A DNA stretch of 7,511 bases, taken from positions 1 through 7,511 of the forward strand of contig JALVQH010000019.1 of NCBI GenBank assembly GCA_027031505.1, given 5' to 3'. Each line of letters begins with the position of its first letter. The first letter of the stretch is position 1. The notes beneath the pieces were generated by a model, which saw only the letters and a list, made by a program, of their open reading frames with translations, ran no database searches and was not told the DNA's origin. A program made the translations under genes and the position numbers. This stretch comes from Campylobacteraceae bacterium. GTDB lineage: Bacteria > Campylobacterota > Campylobacteria > Campylobacterales > Sulfurovaceae. This document shows positions 1 to 6,222 of the stretch, piece after piece.

Positions 1-447
1 TGCAGCAATCAGCGCCAGCACCGACCAGATCAGGATAGCGATCCCCTTTCTGACCTGATTACCCGGCAGGCTCATGTCGGGATCCTGCTGCTTGTTGTCA
101 ATCCGTTTGCGCAGCTTGAGGATTTTGCTCTCGATCAAATCGCGATAAATGACACGGAAGATCGTCTGGGGGCATGCCCAGCCGCACCAGACCCGTCCCC
201 CGACCGCCGTGACAGCGAAGATGCCAAGAAACAGGAGCATCAGGATAAACGGCATTAGATAGAGCTCCTGCATGTCAAAACGGGTGAAGAACAGATGGAG
301 CTGTTTGTGATCAAAGTTGAGCAGAAAAAAATGATTTCCGTGAACGGTGATCCATGGCAATCCCAAGGCAATAACTGTTGCCGCAATGTATGCCCAGTAC
401 CGCTTGATACGGTAAGGGATCCACCCTTTGAGGAAGTCCTTTTTCAT
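1..447 (-). CDS. ccoG: CcoG (FixG/RdxA-type) cbb3 oxidase assembly protein, N-terminal part
   Basis: CcoG is a membrane iron-sulfur protein needed for maturation of cbb3-type cytochrome c oxidase, probably by reducing copper for the CuB site. Only the first 149 residues are present; the gene continues past the left edge. It starts at ATG 447-445 with an AAGGA ribosome site at 458-454. A hydrophobic segment lies at about residues 18-35 and another at 63-83. The second is followed directly by VWCGWACPQT (residues 86-95), the family hallmark 'RVWCGxxCPQT' at the junction of membrane and cytoplasm. A basic stretch (about 102-123) and a new hydrophobic segment (about 134-149) follow. The two 4Fe-4S ferredoxin motifs and the C-terminal Ig-like domain expected of the family would lie outside the window. 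The gene is divergent from moaC. The family call is confident because of the diagnostic motif. Confidence 0.93.
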   Translation of the reverse strand, partial: MKKDFLKGWIPYRIKRYWAYIAATVIALGLPWITVHGNHFFLLNFDHKQLHLFFTRFDMQELYLMPFILMLLFLGIFAVTAVGGRVWCGWACPQTIFRVIYRDLIESKILKLRKRIDNKQQDPDMSLPGNQVRKGIAILIWSVLALIAA

Positions 448-486
448 AATGTTTCCTTAAGATAAATTTCCGTTACAGTTATGGAT

Positions 487-492
487 ATTATA
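487..492 (-). promoter_or_regulatory. -10 element of the ccoG promoter
   Basis: On the minus strand this reads TATAAT, a perfect -10 hexamer about 40 bp before the ccoG start codon. No good -35 hexamer is visible 16-18 bp upstream, which is common in Campylobacterota promoters. The element overlaps the 8-bp palindrome TAACGTTA (491-498). It sits beside an inverted repeat at 495-510, so an operator for a repressor or activator is possible here. It is predicted from sequence alone. Confidence 0.5.
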
Positions 493-494
493 AC

Positions 495-510
495 GTTACG
501 CAATAGTAAC
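495..510. promoter_or_regulatory. Inverted repeat GTTAC-N6-GTAAC upstream of ccoG, possible operator
   Basis: Two 5-bp arms (495-499 and 506-510) form a perfect inverted repeat with a 6-bp spacer. It lies just upstream of the ccoG -10 element, and a further copy of CGTTAC is found at 471-476. The arms are short, so chance is a real possibility. The position inside the divergent ccoG/moaC gap is what makes a protein-binding site plausible. It matches no FNR consensus (TTGAT-N4-ATCAA). Confidence 0.25.
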
Positions 511-559
511 ACTCCCATGAATAAAAAAGACTTAAAACAATAATACATTCGCTGAGATT

Positions 560-588
560 TTGCGTGTTTGATCAAAAAAGGGTACAAT
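560..588 (+). promoter_or_regulatory. Promoter of the moaC-DUF493-regulator-kinase operon
   Basis: TTGCGT (560-565) and TACAAT (583-588) are separated by 17 bp, a sigma-70 type arrangement with a good -10 and a partial -35. The predicted transcript would begin near 594-596, leaving a leader of only about 15 bases that consists mostly of the ribosome binding site. The 10-bp palindrome TTTGATCAAA (567-576) falls in the spacer between the two hexamers. Confidence 0.5.
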
Positions 589-599
589 ACACTTAAAAA

Positions 600-604
600 A
601 AGGA
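600..604 (+). promoter_or_regulatory. Ribosome binding site that fixes the moaC GTG start
   Basis: AAGGA lies 5 bases before GTG 610. It decides against the longer in-frame reading that would start at TTG 568, because that reading would put the -10 element inside the coding region and has no counterpart in known MoaC proteins. Confidence 0.6.
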
Positions 605-609
605 ATCCC

Positions 610-1080
610 GTGACACTGACCCATCTTGATAAAAAGAACAAACCCAGAATGGTTGACGTCTCCGACAAAAACCCTACTGAACGGATCGCCACGGCCAGCG
701 GCATTATCGCTGTCACCCCCGAAGCATACGAAGCGGTCATTGCCAACACGGCCAAAAAAGGACCGGTGCTCCAGACCGCTGTCATCGCTGCCATTCAGGG
801 AGCCAAGCATACTCCGGATCTGATCCCGATGTGCCATCCCCTGATGCTCACATCCGTCAAAACAGATATCGAAGAGCTCCCTGATCTGCCGGGATTCCGC
901 CTCATAGTCACAGCCAAACTCGTCGGCAGAACCGGGGTGGAGATGGAGGCGCTAACCGGGGTAAGTGTCGGACTGCTGACGATCTACGACATGCTTAAAG
1001 CCATCGACAAAGGGATGGTGATCCAGAATATTCAGCTCGAATCCAAAAGCGGAGGCAGAAGCGGTGATTTCAGACGATAA
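610..1080 (+). CDS. moaC: Cyclic pyranopterin monophosphate synthase MoaC
   Basis: MoaC acts with MoaA in the first stage of molybdenum cofactor synthesis. It converts the MoaA product 3',8-cyclo-GTP into cyclic pyranopterin monophosphate in the cytoplasm. From GTG 610 the protein is 156 residues, close to the 161 of E. coli MoaC. The conserved blocks are all present: MVDVS (14-18), [11 protein letters not shown] (70-80), [12 protein letters not shown] (109-120), LTIYDMLKA (123-131) and the C-terminal [10 protein letters not shown]50, H76, D127 and K130 line up with the active-site K51, H77, D128 and K131 of E. coli MoaC. It is the first gene of a tight cluster, and its last 17 bases overlap the next gene. 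A molybdenum cofactor gene fits an organism with molybdoenzyme respiration, but no such enzyme is in the window. Confidence 0.95.
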   Translation: MTLTHLDKKNKPRMVDVSDKNPTERIATASGIIAVTPEAYEAVIANTAKKGPVLQTAVIAAIQGAKHTPDLIPMCHPLMLTSVKTDIEELPDLPGFRLIVTAKLVGRTGVEMEALTGVSVGLLTIYDMLKAIDKGMVIQNIQLESKSGGRSGDFRR

Positions 1081-1333
1081 AACTCAGAAGAAACCCCGGA
1101 TTGAGTACCCCACCCGATGGGGATTCAAGATCATCGGACGGGACAAAGAGGCGCTCCACAAAGCCATCAAGGAGGTAATGGGGGACAAAGAGCACCTCTG
1201 TCATCACGGCAACACATCCAGAACCGGCAAATTCCACACCTACAACGCCAGCTGTGTCGTTGAGCACGAAGAGGAGCGCAACCGCCTTTTTAAAGCGTTT
1301 CAAGATCATGGAGATGTGGAGATGGTGATTTAG
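1064..1333 (+). CDS. DUF493 (YbeD/HP0495-type) small protein
   Basis: This 89-residue protein belongs to the DUF493/YbeD family of small ACT-like alpha-beta proteins whose role is not firmly known; an allosteric or regulatory role has been proposed from structure. Family features are [13 protein letters not shown] near residues 15-27, the central S-R-T-G-K-F-H-T-Y stretch (52-60) and a C-terminal strand ending DVEMVI. The chosen start is GTG 1064, preceded by GGAGG (1051-1055) at 8 bases. No ATG lies near enough to preserve the conserved N-terminal block. It overlaps the moaC end by 17 bases in another frame, which suggests translational coupling. C46 with H47 and H48, and C64, are noticeable but have no known meaning. 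Confidence 0.8.
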   Translation: MISDDKTQKKPRIEYPTRWGFKIIGRDKEALHKAIKEVMGDKEHLCHHGNTSRTGKFHTYNASCVVEHEEERNRLFKAFQDHGDVEMVI

Positions 1334-1338
1334 GGAGG
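1334..1338 (+). promoter_or_regulatory. Ribosome binding site that fixes the response regulator ATG start
   Basis: GGAGG starts immediately after the TAG stop of the DUF493 gene and lies 5 bases before ATG 1344. It overlaps an in-frame GTG at 1338, so that GTG cannot be the start and ATG 1344 is preferred. The arrangement allows a ribosome finishing the DUF493 gene to restart on the regulator. Confidence 0.7.
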
Positions 1339-1343
1339 TGTCC

Positions 1344-2018
1344 ATGACACAAGCACATATCGTCATCATCGAAGATGAAGCCGACCTCCTTGAACTCGAG
1401 GAGTACCATCTTCAGAAAGCCGGCTACTTCGTAACCGGCTTTTCCTCCGTCGTGCGGGTAGAGGATCTGCTCGAAGAGGAGAAAGTTGACCTGATGATCG
1501 TCGACCGCAATCTCCCTGGAACAGAGGGGAGTGAATTTGTGGCCCATCTGCGCAGAGTCGGCTACAATGTTCCGGTGATTTTTGTCAGTGCCAAAGATCA
1601 GGAACAGGAGGTCGAAGAGGGATTCGACCGCGGAGGAGACGACTACCTCACCAAACCGTTCAATATGAACGAATTGCTGCTGCGCATTCGGGCTATTCTG
1701 CGACGCACTCGTGGCGAAGAAGCCGGAAAACTCCGGCACCGGATGGTTACCCTTGATCTCGATCGCCGAATTGCGGTTGTGGAAGGAAATACGGTACCGT
1801 TGAGTCGACTGGAATTTGAACTGCTGCATTTTTTTCTTCGGCACCCGGAAACAACGCTCAGCCGCGACCAGCTGCTTGAGGGGGTCTGGGGAGATATGGC
1901 TTCAGCACAACACAAAACCGTCACCGTCACCATCAACCGCCTCCTTGCCAAACTGGATCCAGAACGTCTCCACACCATTATTGAGCCGATACGTGGCATA
2001 GGGTATCGGCTGTGCTGA
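1344..2018 (+). CDS. OmpR/PhoB-family response regulator (PhoB/PhosR-like)
   Basis: This is a 224-residue cytoplasmic two-component regulator with a receiver domain (about 4-118) and an OmpR/PhoB winged-helix DNA-binding domain (about 128-224). The receiver has the acidic pair E10-D11, phosphoacceptor D54 in IVDRNLPG, S82 in VIFVSA and K104 in YLTKPF, so it should be phosphorylated normally. The output domain shows LSRLEFELLHFFLRHP, then SRDQLLEGVWG, the recognition-helix region VTVTINRLLAKL, and the terminal wing RGIGYRL. It lies 10 bases after the DUF493 gene and overlaps the kinase gene by 7 bases, so the two form a cognate pair. A phosphate role is inferred from the PhoR-like partner and from a PHO-box-like site before the downstream phosphate transporter gene. 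Other OmpR-type roles are not excluded. Confidence 0.9.
   Translation: MTQAHIVIIEDEADLLELEEYHLQKAGYFVTGFSSVVRVEDLLEEEKVDLMIVDRNLPGTEGSEFVAHLRRVGYNVPVIFVSAKDQEQEVEEGFDRGGDDYLTKPFNMNELLLRIRAILRRTRGEEAGKLRHRMVTLDLDRRIAVVEGNTVPLSRLEFELLHFFLRHPETTLSRDQLLEGVWGDMASAQHKTVTVTINRLLAKLDPERLHTIIEPIRGIGYRLC
1984..2011 (+). promoter_or_regulatory. 9-bp hairpin directly before the kinase GTG start
   Basis: AGCCGATAC (1984-1992) and GTATCGGCT (2003-2011) are perfect reverse complements separated by 10 bases, and the right arm ends at the base before GTG 2012. The hairpin lies inside the regulator coding region, where it encodes the conserved EPIRGIGYRL end. Part of it may therefore follow from protein conservation. 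In the mRNA it would hide the weak GGG ribosome site of the kinase unless a ribosome translating the regulator opens it. Confidence 0.4.
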
Positions 2019-3379
2019 GGCTTGATCAGCGGTATGGCCGTTCACTGACACTGCTGTTTCTTATTTTTCTGACCATAGTAGCCGTGGGAGGGTATTATCT
2101 TCTGCGGGGAATGGAAATAGCCAACCACCGCACCATGCTGCGCAACCTCATCATACAGCATACCCTCATTTCGGATGCATCACCGTCCCGGGATTTGACC
2201 GCTCTTCATCAGCGCACTGGTGTACGGATAACATTGATCGATGCACACGGCACCGTCATCGCAGAGAGCAATCGGGATCCTGGCGGGATGGAAAACCAGC
2301 GCAACCGTCCTGAAATCTTTCAGGCATCTGACGAAGGTTGGGGATGTGCCATACGCTACTCGGCCACTCTCAACCACAATATGCTCTACGTTGCACACAA
2401 AGTTAAGGATCGGTATATCCGGATGGCATTCCCCCTCAATGCCATCCGGAGAAAGTTCCTCCCTTTATGGCTTGAAATTATAGGTCTGTTCGGATTGGTT
2501 CTGATTGTTGCTGTCTGGATCGCAATGCGCGCCGGCCGCCGACTCCGTGCCGATGTCCGCCGGATCAATACCGGCCTTGACCATCTCCTTGCCAAAAAGT
2601 ACGACGATATCACCCTTGATGCCATGTGCTGCGACGAGCTCCACACCATCGCCCGCCAAATCATCAAAGCGGCTGCCAAGCTCAAAAAGCGTGACCGCCA
2701 GAAAACCAAATATACCAAAAAGCTCAAACGGCTTTCCAAGCAGCAGGGGGAGATCATCTCGGCGATCAGCCATGAGCTCAAGAACCCTGTCGCTGCCATC
2801 CTCGGCTATGCGACGACGGTACATGATGATCCCGACCTCTCCCCCATCCTGCGCCGTAAATTTCTCGGAAAAGTGATCACAAACAGCCAGCGCATCAACG
2901 ACATGATCGATCGTCTCTCTCTGGCGATCAAGGCTGAGAATCGTGCCCTCACACCCCGAATGGAGCCTTTCGACCTCTCCTCTCTTCTGGATGAGATTGC
3001 AGAAAACCTGCAACAGAAATACCCCAGCCGCACCCTTGAAATCCGGAGCGAATCTGCACAGATAACGGCCGATCGGATGATGATGGGGCAGGTGTTGGGC
3101 AACTTGATCGACAATGCCCTGAAATATTCCGATCAGACCGTGACAGTCACGCTTAAGGCAGGTACGTTCTGCGTCCGGGATCGCGGTGTCGGGATCGAAC
3201 CCGACGCAATGGGGAAGATCACCCGGCGCTTTTATCGCGCCAATACCCAATCGTGGGATAATTCCATCGGGGTGGGGTTGTTTATCGTCGAATATATCCT
3301 CCATCTCCACAATACCCGTCTGGAGATCGAAAGTACACCGGGGGTCGGTTCGACATTTGGATTTGTGCTGCCCTCCTGA
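2012..3379 (+). CDS. PhoR-like membrane sensor histidine kinase
   Basis: This 455-residue kinase phosphorylates the regulator encoded just before it. TM1 is about residues 11-31 and TM2 about 150-172. They enclose an extracytoplasmic sensor of about 115 residues that contains VRITLIDAHGTVIAES and RYSATLNHNMLYVA, a pattern I associate with PhoR-type periplasmic PAS-like sensors. After a HAMP-like linker and a very basic helix (about 223-245) comes the phosphoacceptor H254 in SHELKNP. The N box is GNLIDNALKYS (363-373), the G1 box DRGVGIE (390-396) and the G2 box GVGLFIVEYI (420-429). All catalytic elements look intact. The start is GTG 2012, overlapping the regulator stop by 7 bases, with only a weak ribosome site. 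C112 in the sensor and C206-C207 in the linker are unpaired curiosities. Phosphate sensing is inferred, not shown. Confidence 0.88.
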   Translation: MLRLDQRYGRSLTLLFLIFLTIVAVGGYYLLRGMEIANHRTMLRNLIIQHTLISDASPSRDLTALHQRTGVRITLIDAHGTVIAESNRDPGGMENQRNRPEIFQASDEGWGCAIRYSATLNHNMLYVAHKVKDRYIRMAFPLNAIRRKFLPLWLEIIGLFGLVLIVAVWIAMRAGRRLRADVRRINTGLDHLLAKKYDDITLDAMCCDELHTIARQIIKAAAKLKKRDRQKTKYTKKLKRLSKQQGEIISAISHELKNPVAAILGYATTVHDDPDLSPILRRKFLGKVITNSQRINDMIDRLSLAIKAENRALTPRMEPFDLSSLLDEIAENLQQKYPSRTLEIRSESAQITADRMMMGQVLGNLIDNALKYSDQTVTVTLKAGTFCVRDRGVGIEPDAMGKITRRFYRANTQSWDNSIGVGLFIVEYILHLHNTRLEIESTPGVGSTFGFVLPS

Positions 3380-3405
3380 TCCGACAATATGGTTTTTTAA
3401 AATAG

Positions 3406-3416
3406 TATGATAGAAT
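3406..3416 (+). promoter_or_regulatory. Possible -10 region for the ATP-grasp gene
   Basis: Two overlapping -10-like hexamers, TATGAT (3406-3411) and TAGAAT (3411-3416), follow an A+T-rich stretch with a T run at 3393-3398. They are about 40 bp before ATG 3454. No convincing -35 is seen. The 74-bp gap after the kinase contains no clear terminator, so read-through from the operon is also possible. Confidence 0.35.
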
Positions 3417-3453
3417 CCAGTCGGCAATACTTAACCAAAAGGAGAAAAAACTG

Positions 3454-4518
3454 ATGAAAAAACATGTGATTGTTCTCGAGGCAGAGGGGGGTGCGGACAA
3501 GTGGATCGACGGCCACAGGCGCGATACGATGCCCATTGTCAATGCCATCAGGGAGAAGGGATATACATCCGAGGTGATCTATTTTCGCGACGAGTGGTTT
3601 CACGATGTATTTGATTATATTCTAAAGAAAGCCGATGCTGTGGTGGTGAGGATCAACCCGGGCAATCTTCCCAACGGAGAGGGGAGACTCTTTGAGATGC
3701 TCCGTCAGCTCCACGACAGCAATGTCCTTATCCTGACACACCCCAATACCATGATGCGTTTTGGCGCCAAAGATGCCCTGTCAAAGCTGGCCGGGACGGA
3801 GCTTGTGCCGGAAGACACCTACGCCTACTACACCTACGATGAGTTTAAAAAGACATTCCCCAAAAGCATCTCATACGGCACACGGGTTCTCAAACAGAAC
3901 AGAGGATCGACCGGCGAAGGGATCTGGCGGGTAGAGATCGTCGACAACAAGGTGGAGTATGAGCCGGGCGACACTCTGCCTCTCGATACAGTCATCAAAT
4001 GCACGGAAGCGGTCGACAACCATGTGGAGTACAATTCGCTTGGCAAATTCATGAAATTCTGCAAACGCTACATTGAAGGCGAGAACGGGATGCTTGTGGA
4101 TATGCGTTATATGCCGCGCATTGTGGAGGGGGAGATTCGCATCCTGATGGTGGCCGATCAACCCATTTTTGTCGTCCACAAAAAACCGGCTCAGGAGAAA
4201 GACGCTTTCTCGGCGACCATCGCTTCGGGCGCGCAGTACACCTACTACAAACCCGAAGAGTACCAGGAGCTTGTGGACAAGTTTGTCAACCTGATCCCGA
4301 TGATTTCGGAAAAACTGGGCAAAATCAAAAACACCCCCATCATCTGGACGGCCGACTTCATGCTTGATACTGATGCAAACGGCAACGACACCTATGTGCT
4401 CGGGGAGATGAACTGCTCGTGCGTCGGCTTTTTCAGTCACCTTGATATGGGGATTCAGGAGATGGTCGCCGATGAGGTGATCAAAAGGATCGAAGAGAAG
4501 CACAGGAGGGTTGCTTAG
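3454..4518 (+). CDS. Glutathione-synthetase-like ATP-grasp protein (Cj0069-type family), substrate unknown
   Basis: This 354-residue protein has the layout of an ATP-grasp ligase. The N-terminal third (1-100) resembles a pre-ATP-grasp Rossmann domain. VLKQNRGSTGEGI (145-157) gives the ATP-binding lysine (K147) and a glycine-rich loop. EGEIRILM (225-232) is the usual central strand. D301 with E318-x-N320 in GEMNCSCVGF fits the acidic metal-binding residues ('D...ExN'). Enzymes of this fold join a carboxylate to an amine or thiol via an acyl phosphate. I recall this sequence type as the family named after Campylobacter jejuni Cj0069, and that name should be confirmed. The start has AAGGAG (3439-3444) 9 bases before ATG. 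The gene stands alone between the kinase and phosphate transporter genes, with no partner naming its substrate. It is not a normal gshB, as the flanking blocks differ. Confidence 0.7.
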   Translation: MKKHVIVLEAEGGADKWIDGHRRDTMPIVNAIREKGYTSEVIYFRDEWFHDVFDYILKKADAVVVRINPGNLPNGEGRLFEMLRQLHDSNVLILTHPNTMMRFGAKDALSKLAGTELVPEDTYAYYTYDEFKKTFPKSISYGTRVLKQNRGSTGEGIWRVEIVDNKVEYEPGDTLPLDTVIKCTEAVDNHVEYNSLGKFMKFCKRYIEGENGMLVDMRYMPRIVEGEIRILMVADQPIFVVHKKPAQEKDAFSATIASGAQYTYYKPEEYQELVDKFVNLIPMISEKLGKIKNTPIIWTADFMLDTDANGNDTYVLGEMNCSCVGFFSHLDMGIQEMVADEVIKRIEEKHRRVA

Positions 4519-4552
4519 CCACTCCATCCCCGACTGGATGCTCATGGTGGGA

Positions 4553-4587
4553 TTTGTAACCGTTTTGTAACCGTATTTCATTACAAT
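4553..4587 (+). promoter_or_regulatory. PHO-box-like tandem repeat with -10 element before the phosphate transporter gene
   Basis: TTTGTAACCGT occurs twice in perfect tandem (4553-4563, 4564-4574). Read as 7-bp units, TTGTAAC (4554-4560) and TTGTAAC (4565-4571) are separated by 4 bp. This is the same 18-bp architecture as the E. coli PHO box CTGTCAT-N4-CTGTCAT, and TGT and the following A are shared. Exactly 10 bp after the second unit lies TACAAT (4582-4587), a good -10. No -35 hexamer is present at 17 bp, as expected for a PhoB-activated promoter where the box replaces it. The predicted start near 4593-4595 leaves a short leader with AAGGA (4607-4611) before ATG 4620. Confidence 0.65.
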
Positions 4588-4619
4588 GGCGGTAACTTTT
4601 ACTTCGAAGGAAAACCATC

Positions 4620-6158
4620 ATGAACAACCTGTTCAAAACAGCGATAGGTGTGGTCTTTGCCGTGGCAGTGGGCGCGTATGCCCAGACAGTGATTTCGGGA
4701 CAGGCGCACGGAGGCTTCCTTGTCCTCGCAGCGGTTTTTGGTGCTTATATGGCGATGAATATCGGCGCCAACGATGTCGCCAACAATGTCGGCCCGGCTG
4801 TAGGCTCAGGAGCGCTCAGTATGGGAGGCGCGGTTGTTCTGGCTGCGATTTTTGAGGCCGGCGGCGCCCTGATCGCCGGCGGAGATGTCGTCGGCACGAT
4901 CAAAAAGGGAATCATCTCCCCCACAGCTTTCGGCACCGATCCGATGATCTTTGTTTACGCGATGGCGGCGGCTCTGCTGGCGGCGGCTCTCTGGCTCAAC
5001 CTCGCCACCTGGCTCAAAGCGCCCGTCTCCACCACCCACTCGATCGTCGGCGGGGTGGTCGGTGCCGGGATTGCGGCCGGAGGCTTCGGGATCGTCGCCT
5101 GGGGGACGATGGGCAAGATCGTCGCTTCATGGGTCATCTCTCCGGTTCTGGGCGGCGTGATCGCAGCGACATTCCTCTATACGATCAAGCGGACGATTCT
5201 CCACCAGGAAGATATGCGCCCTGCCGCCAAAAAGGTCGTCCCCATCCTCGTGGCAATTATGACGGCGGCGTTTGTCACCTACATTACACTCAAAGGACTC
5301 AAACATGTCTGGCATGCTATTGCTCAGACATTCTCCTTTTTGCCGCAGACCCGAAAACCCCCGTTTGGTGCAGCTCTGGCCTTTGGACTTGCTGGCGGGG
5401 CAGTCTCCTATCTCTGGCTCCGTCCCCACATTGCACGCAAGGTTGAACATGCCGAGAATACCCGCGAAGCGATCAATCTTCTCTTTGCCGTGCCTCTGGT
5501 CTTCTCCGCTGCCCTGCTGAGTTTCGCGCACGGTGCCAACGATGTCGCCAACGCTGTAGGGCCTCTGGCCGCCGTCAACGATGCTTTGACCCACATGACC
5601 ATCTCCACCAAAGCCGCCATTCCCCTCTGGGTCATGGCGACCGGCGGACTGGGGATTGCCGTGGGATTGGCGCTGTTTGGGCCCCGACTGATCCGAACCG
5701 TCGGATCGGAGATTACTGAGCTCGATCCCATGCGCGCCTTTTCGATCATGCTTGCCGCGGCCATCACCGTCATCATCGCTTCGCAGCTGGGGCTGCCGGT
5801 CTCTTCGACCCACATCGCCGTCGGGGCGGTTTTCGGAGTGGGGTTCCTCCGGGAGTGGATGGACAGCAAACACATGAAGGAACGCCAGCACGAACTGCAC
5901 ATCGCAATAGAAGAGTACGATGCAATCAAAGCCGAACTGGACAATACCCCGGACAGCGATTCAGCACGCAAGCTGGAGCTCCTCAATCAGCAGAAAGCGC
6001 AGAAAAAAGTGGTCAAGAGGATCAAGAAAAAGTTGCGGGAAAACTATATCAAGAAGGGCATGATCAAAAAAATCATCACCGCATGGATCGTCACAGTACC
6101 TGTTGCCGCGATCCTTTCAGCGATTATTTTCTTTGTTCTCAAGGGTCTTGGCGCATAA
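4620..6158 (+). CDS. pit: PiT-family inorganic phosphate transporter
   Basis: This 512-residue inner-membrane protein takes up inorganic phosphate, in bacteria usually as a metal-phosphate complex driven by the proton gradient. The family's internal duplication is clear. GANDVANNVGP (49-59) pairs with GANDVANAVGP (305-315), and PVSTTHSIVGG (135-145) pairs with PVSSTHIAVGA (393-403). About ten to twelve hydrophobic segments are visible, beginning at residues 8-25. Between the last two lies a charged, helical, probably cytoplasmic stretch (about 413-483) rich in K, E and Q, followed by a final TM (about 485-507). Length is close to E. coli PitA (499). No DUF47/PhoU-like gene, a common partner of PiT genes, is adjacent. 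The promoter carries a PHO-box-like site, so induction by phosphate starvation through the upstream two-component pair is likely. Specificity for sulfate, known for a few relatives, cannot be excluded. Confidence 0.93.
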   Translation: MNNLFKTAIGVVFAVAVGAYAQTVISGQAHGGFLVLAAVFGAYMAMNIGANDVANNVGPAVGSGALSMGGAVVLAAIFEAGGALIAGGDVVGTIKKGIISPTAFGTDPMIFVYAMAAALLAAALWLNLATWLKAPVSTTHSIVGGVVGAGIAAGGFGIVAWGTMGKIVASWVISPVLGGVIAATFLYTIKRTILHQEDMRPAAKKVVPILVAIMTAAFVTYITLKGLKHVWHAIAQTFSFLPQTRKPPFGAALAFGLAGGAVSYLWLRPHIARKVEHAENTREAINLLFAVPLVFSAALLSFAHGANDVANAVGPLAAVNDALTHMTISTKAAIPLWVMATGGLGIAVGLALFGPRLIRTVGSEITELDPMRAFSIMLAAAITVIIASQLGLPVSSTHIAVGAVFGVGFLREWMDSKHMKERQHELHIAIEEYDAIKAELDNTPDSDSARKLELLNQQKAQKKVVKRIKKKLRENYIKKGMIKKIITAWIVTVPVAAILSAIIFFVLKGLGA

Positions 6159-6190
6159 TTGAAGTTCTTTTTAATCCTTGAGCTGATAGA

Positions 6191-6222
6191 ATTGTATCTA
6201 TCTACATTTAAGGAGATACAAT
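6191..6222 (+). promoter_or_regulatory. 9-bp hairpin enclosing the ribosome site and start codon of the small membrane protein gene
   Basis: ATTGTATCT (6191-6199) and AGATACAAT (6214-6222) are perfect reverse complements with a 14-base loop. The ribosome site AAGGAG (6210-6215) lies at the loop-stem junction, and the first two bases of ATG 6221 are in the right arm. In mRNA made from an upstream promoter, for example by read-through from the phosphate transporter gene, the hairpin would restrict translation. As DNA it could also be a dyad operator. Confidence 0.45.

Noticed and set aside
567..576. TTTGATCAAA palindrome as an FNR/CRP-type site
   Set aside because: The FNR consensus needs a 4-bp gap between TTGAT and ATCAA. 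Here the half-sites merge, and a 10-bp A+T-rich palindrome is likely by chance.
568..609. Longer moaC reading starting at TTG 568
   Set aside because: It would place the -10 hexamer inside the gene and add residues unlike MoaC. GTG 610 has a well-placed ribosome site and gives the usual family length.
1290..1844. Minus-strand open frame (184 codons) opposite the response regulator
   Set aside because: It is a shadow of the receiver domain coding strand, with no domain and no start signal.
2465..3427. Long minus-strand open frame (320 codons) opposite the kinase gene
   Set aside because: It is antisense to an intact kinase with all catalytic boxes. It has no ribosome site or recognisable domain, and the length is explained by codon bias of the G+C-rich coding strand.
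4519..4550. Imperfect inverted repeat after the ATP-grasp gene as a terminator
   Set aside because: It has only a 5-bp inner stem (CATCC/GGATG) and a 4-bp outer stem separated by a bulge, with no T tract. It is too weak to annotate.
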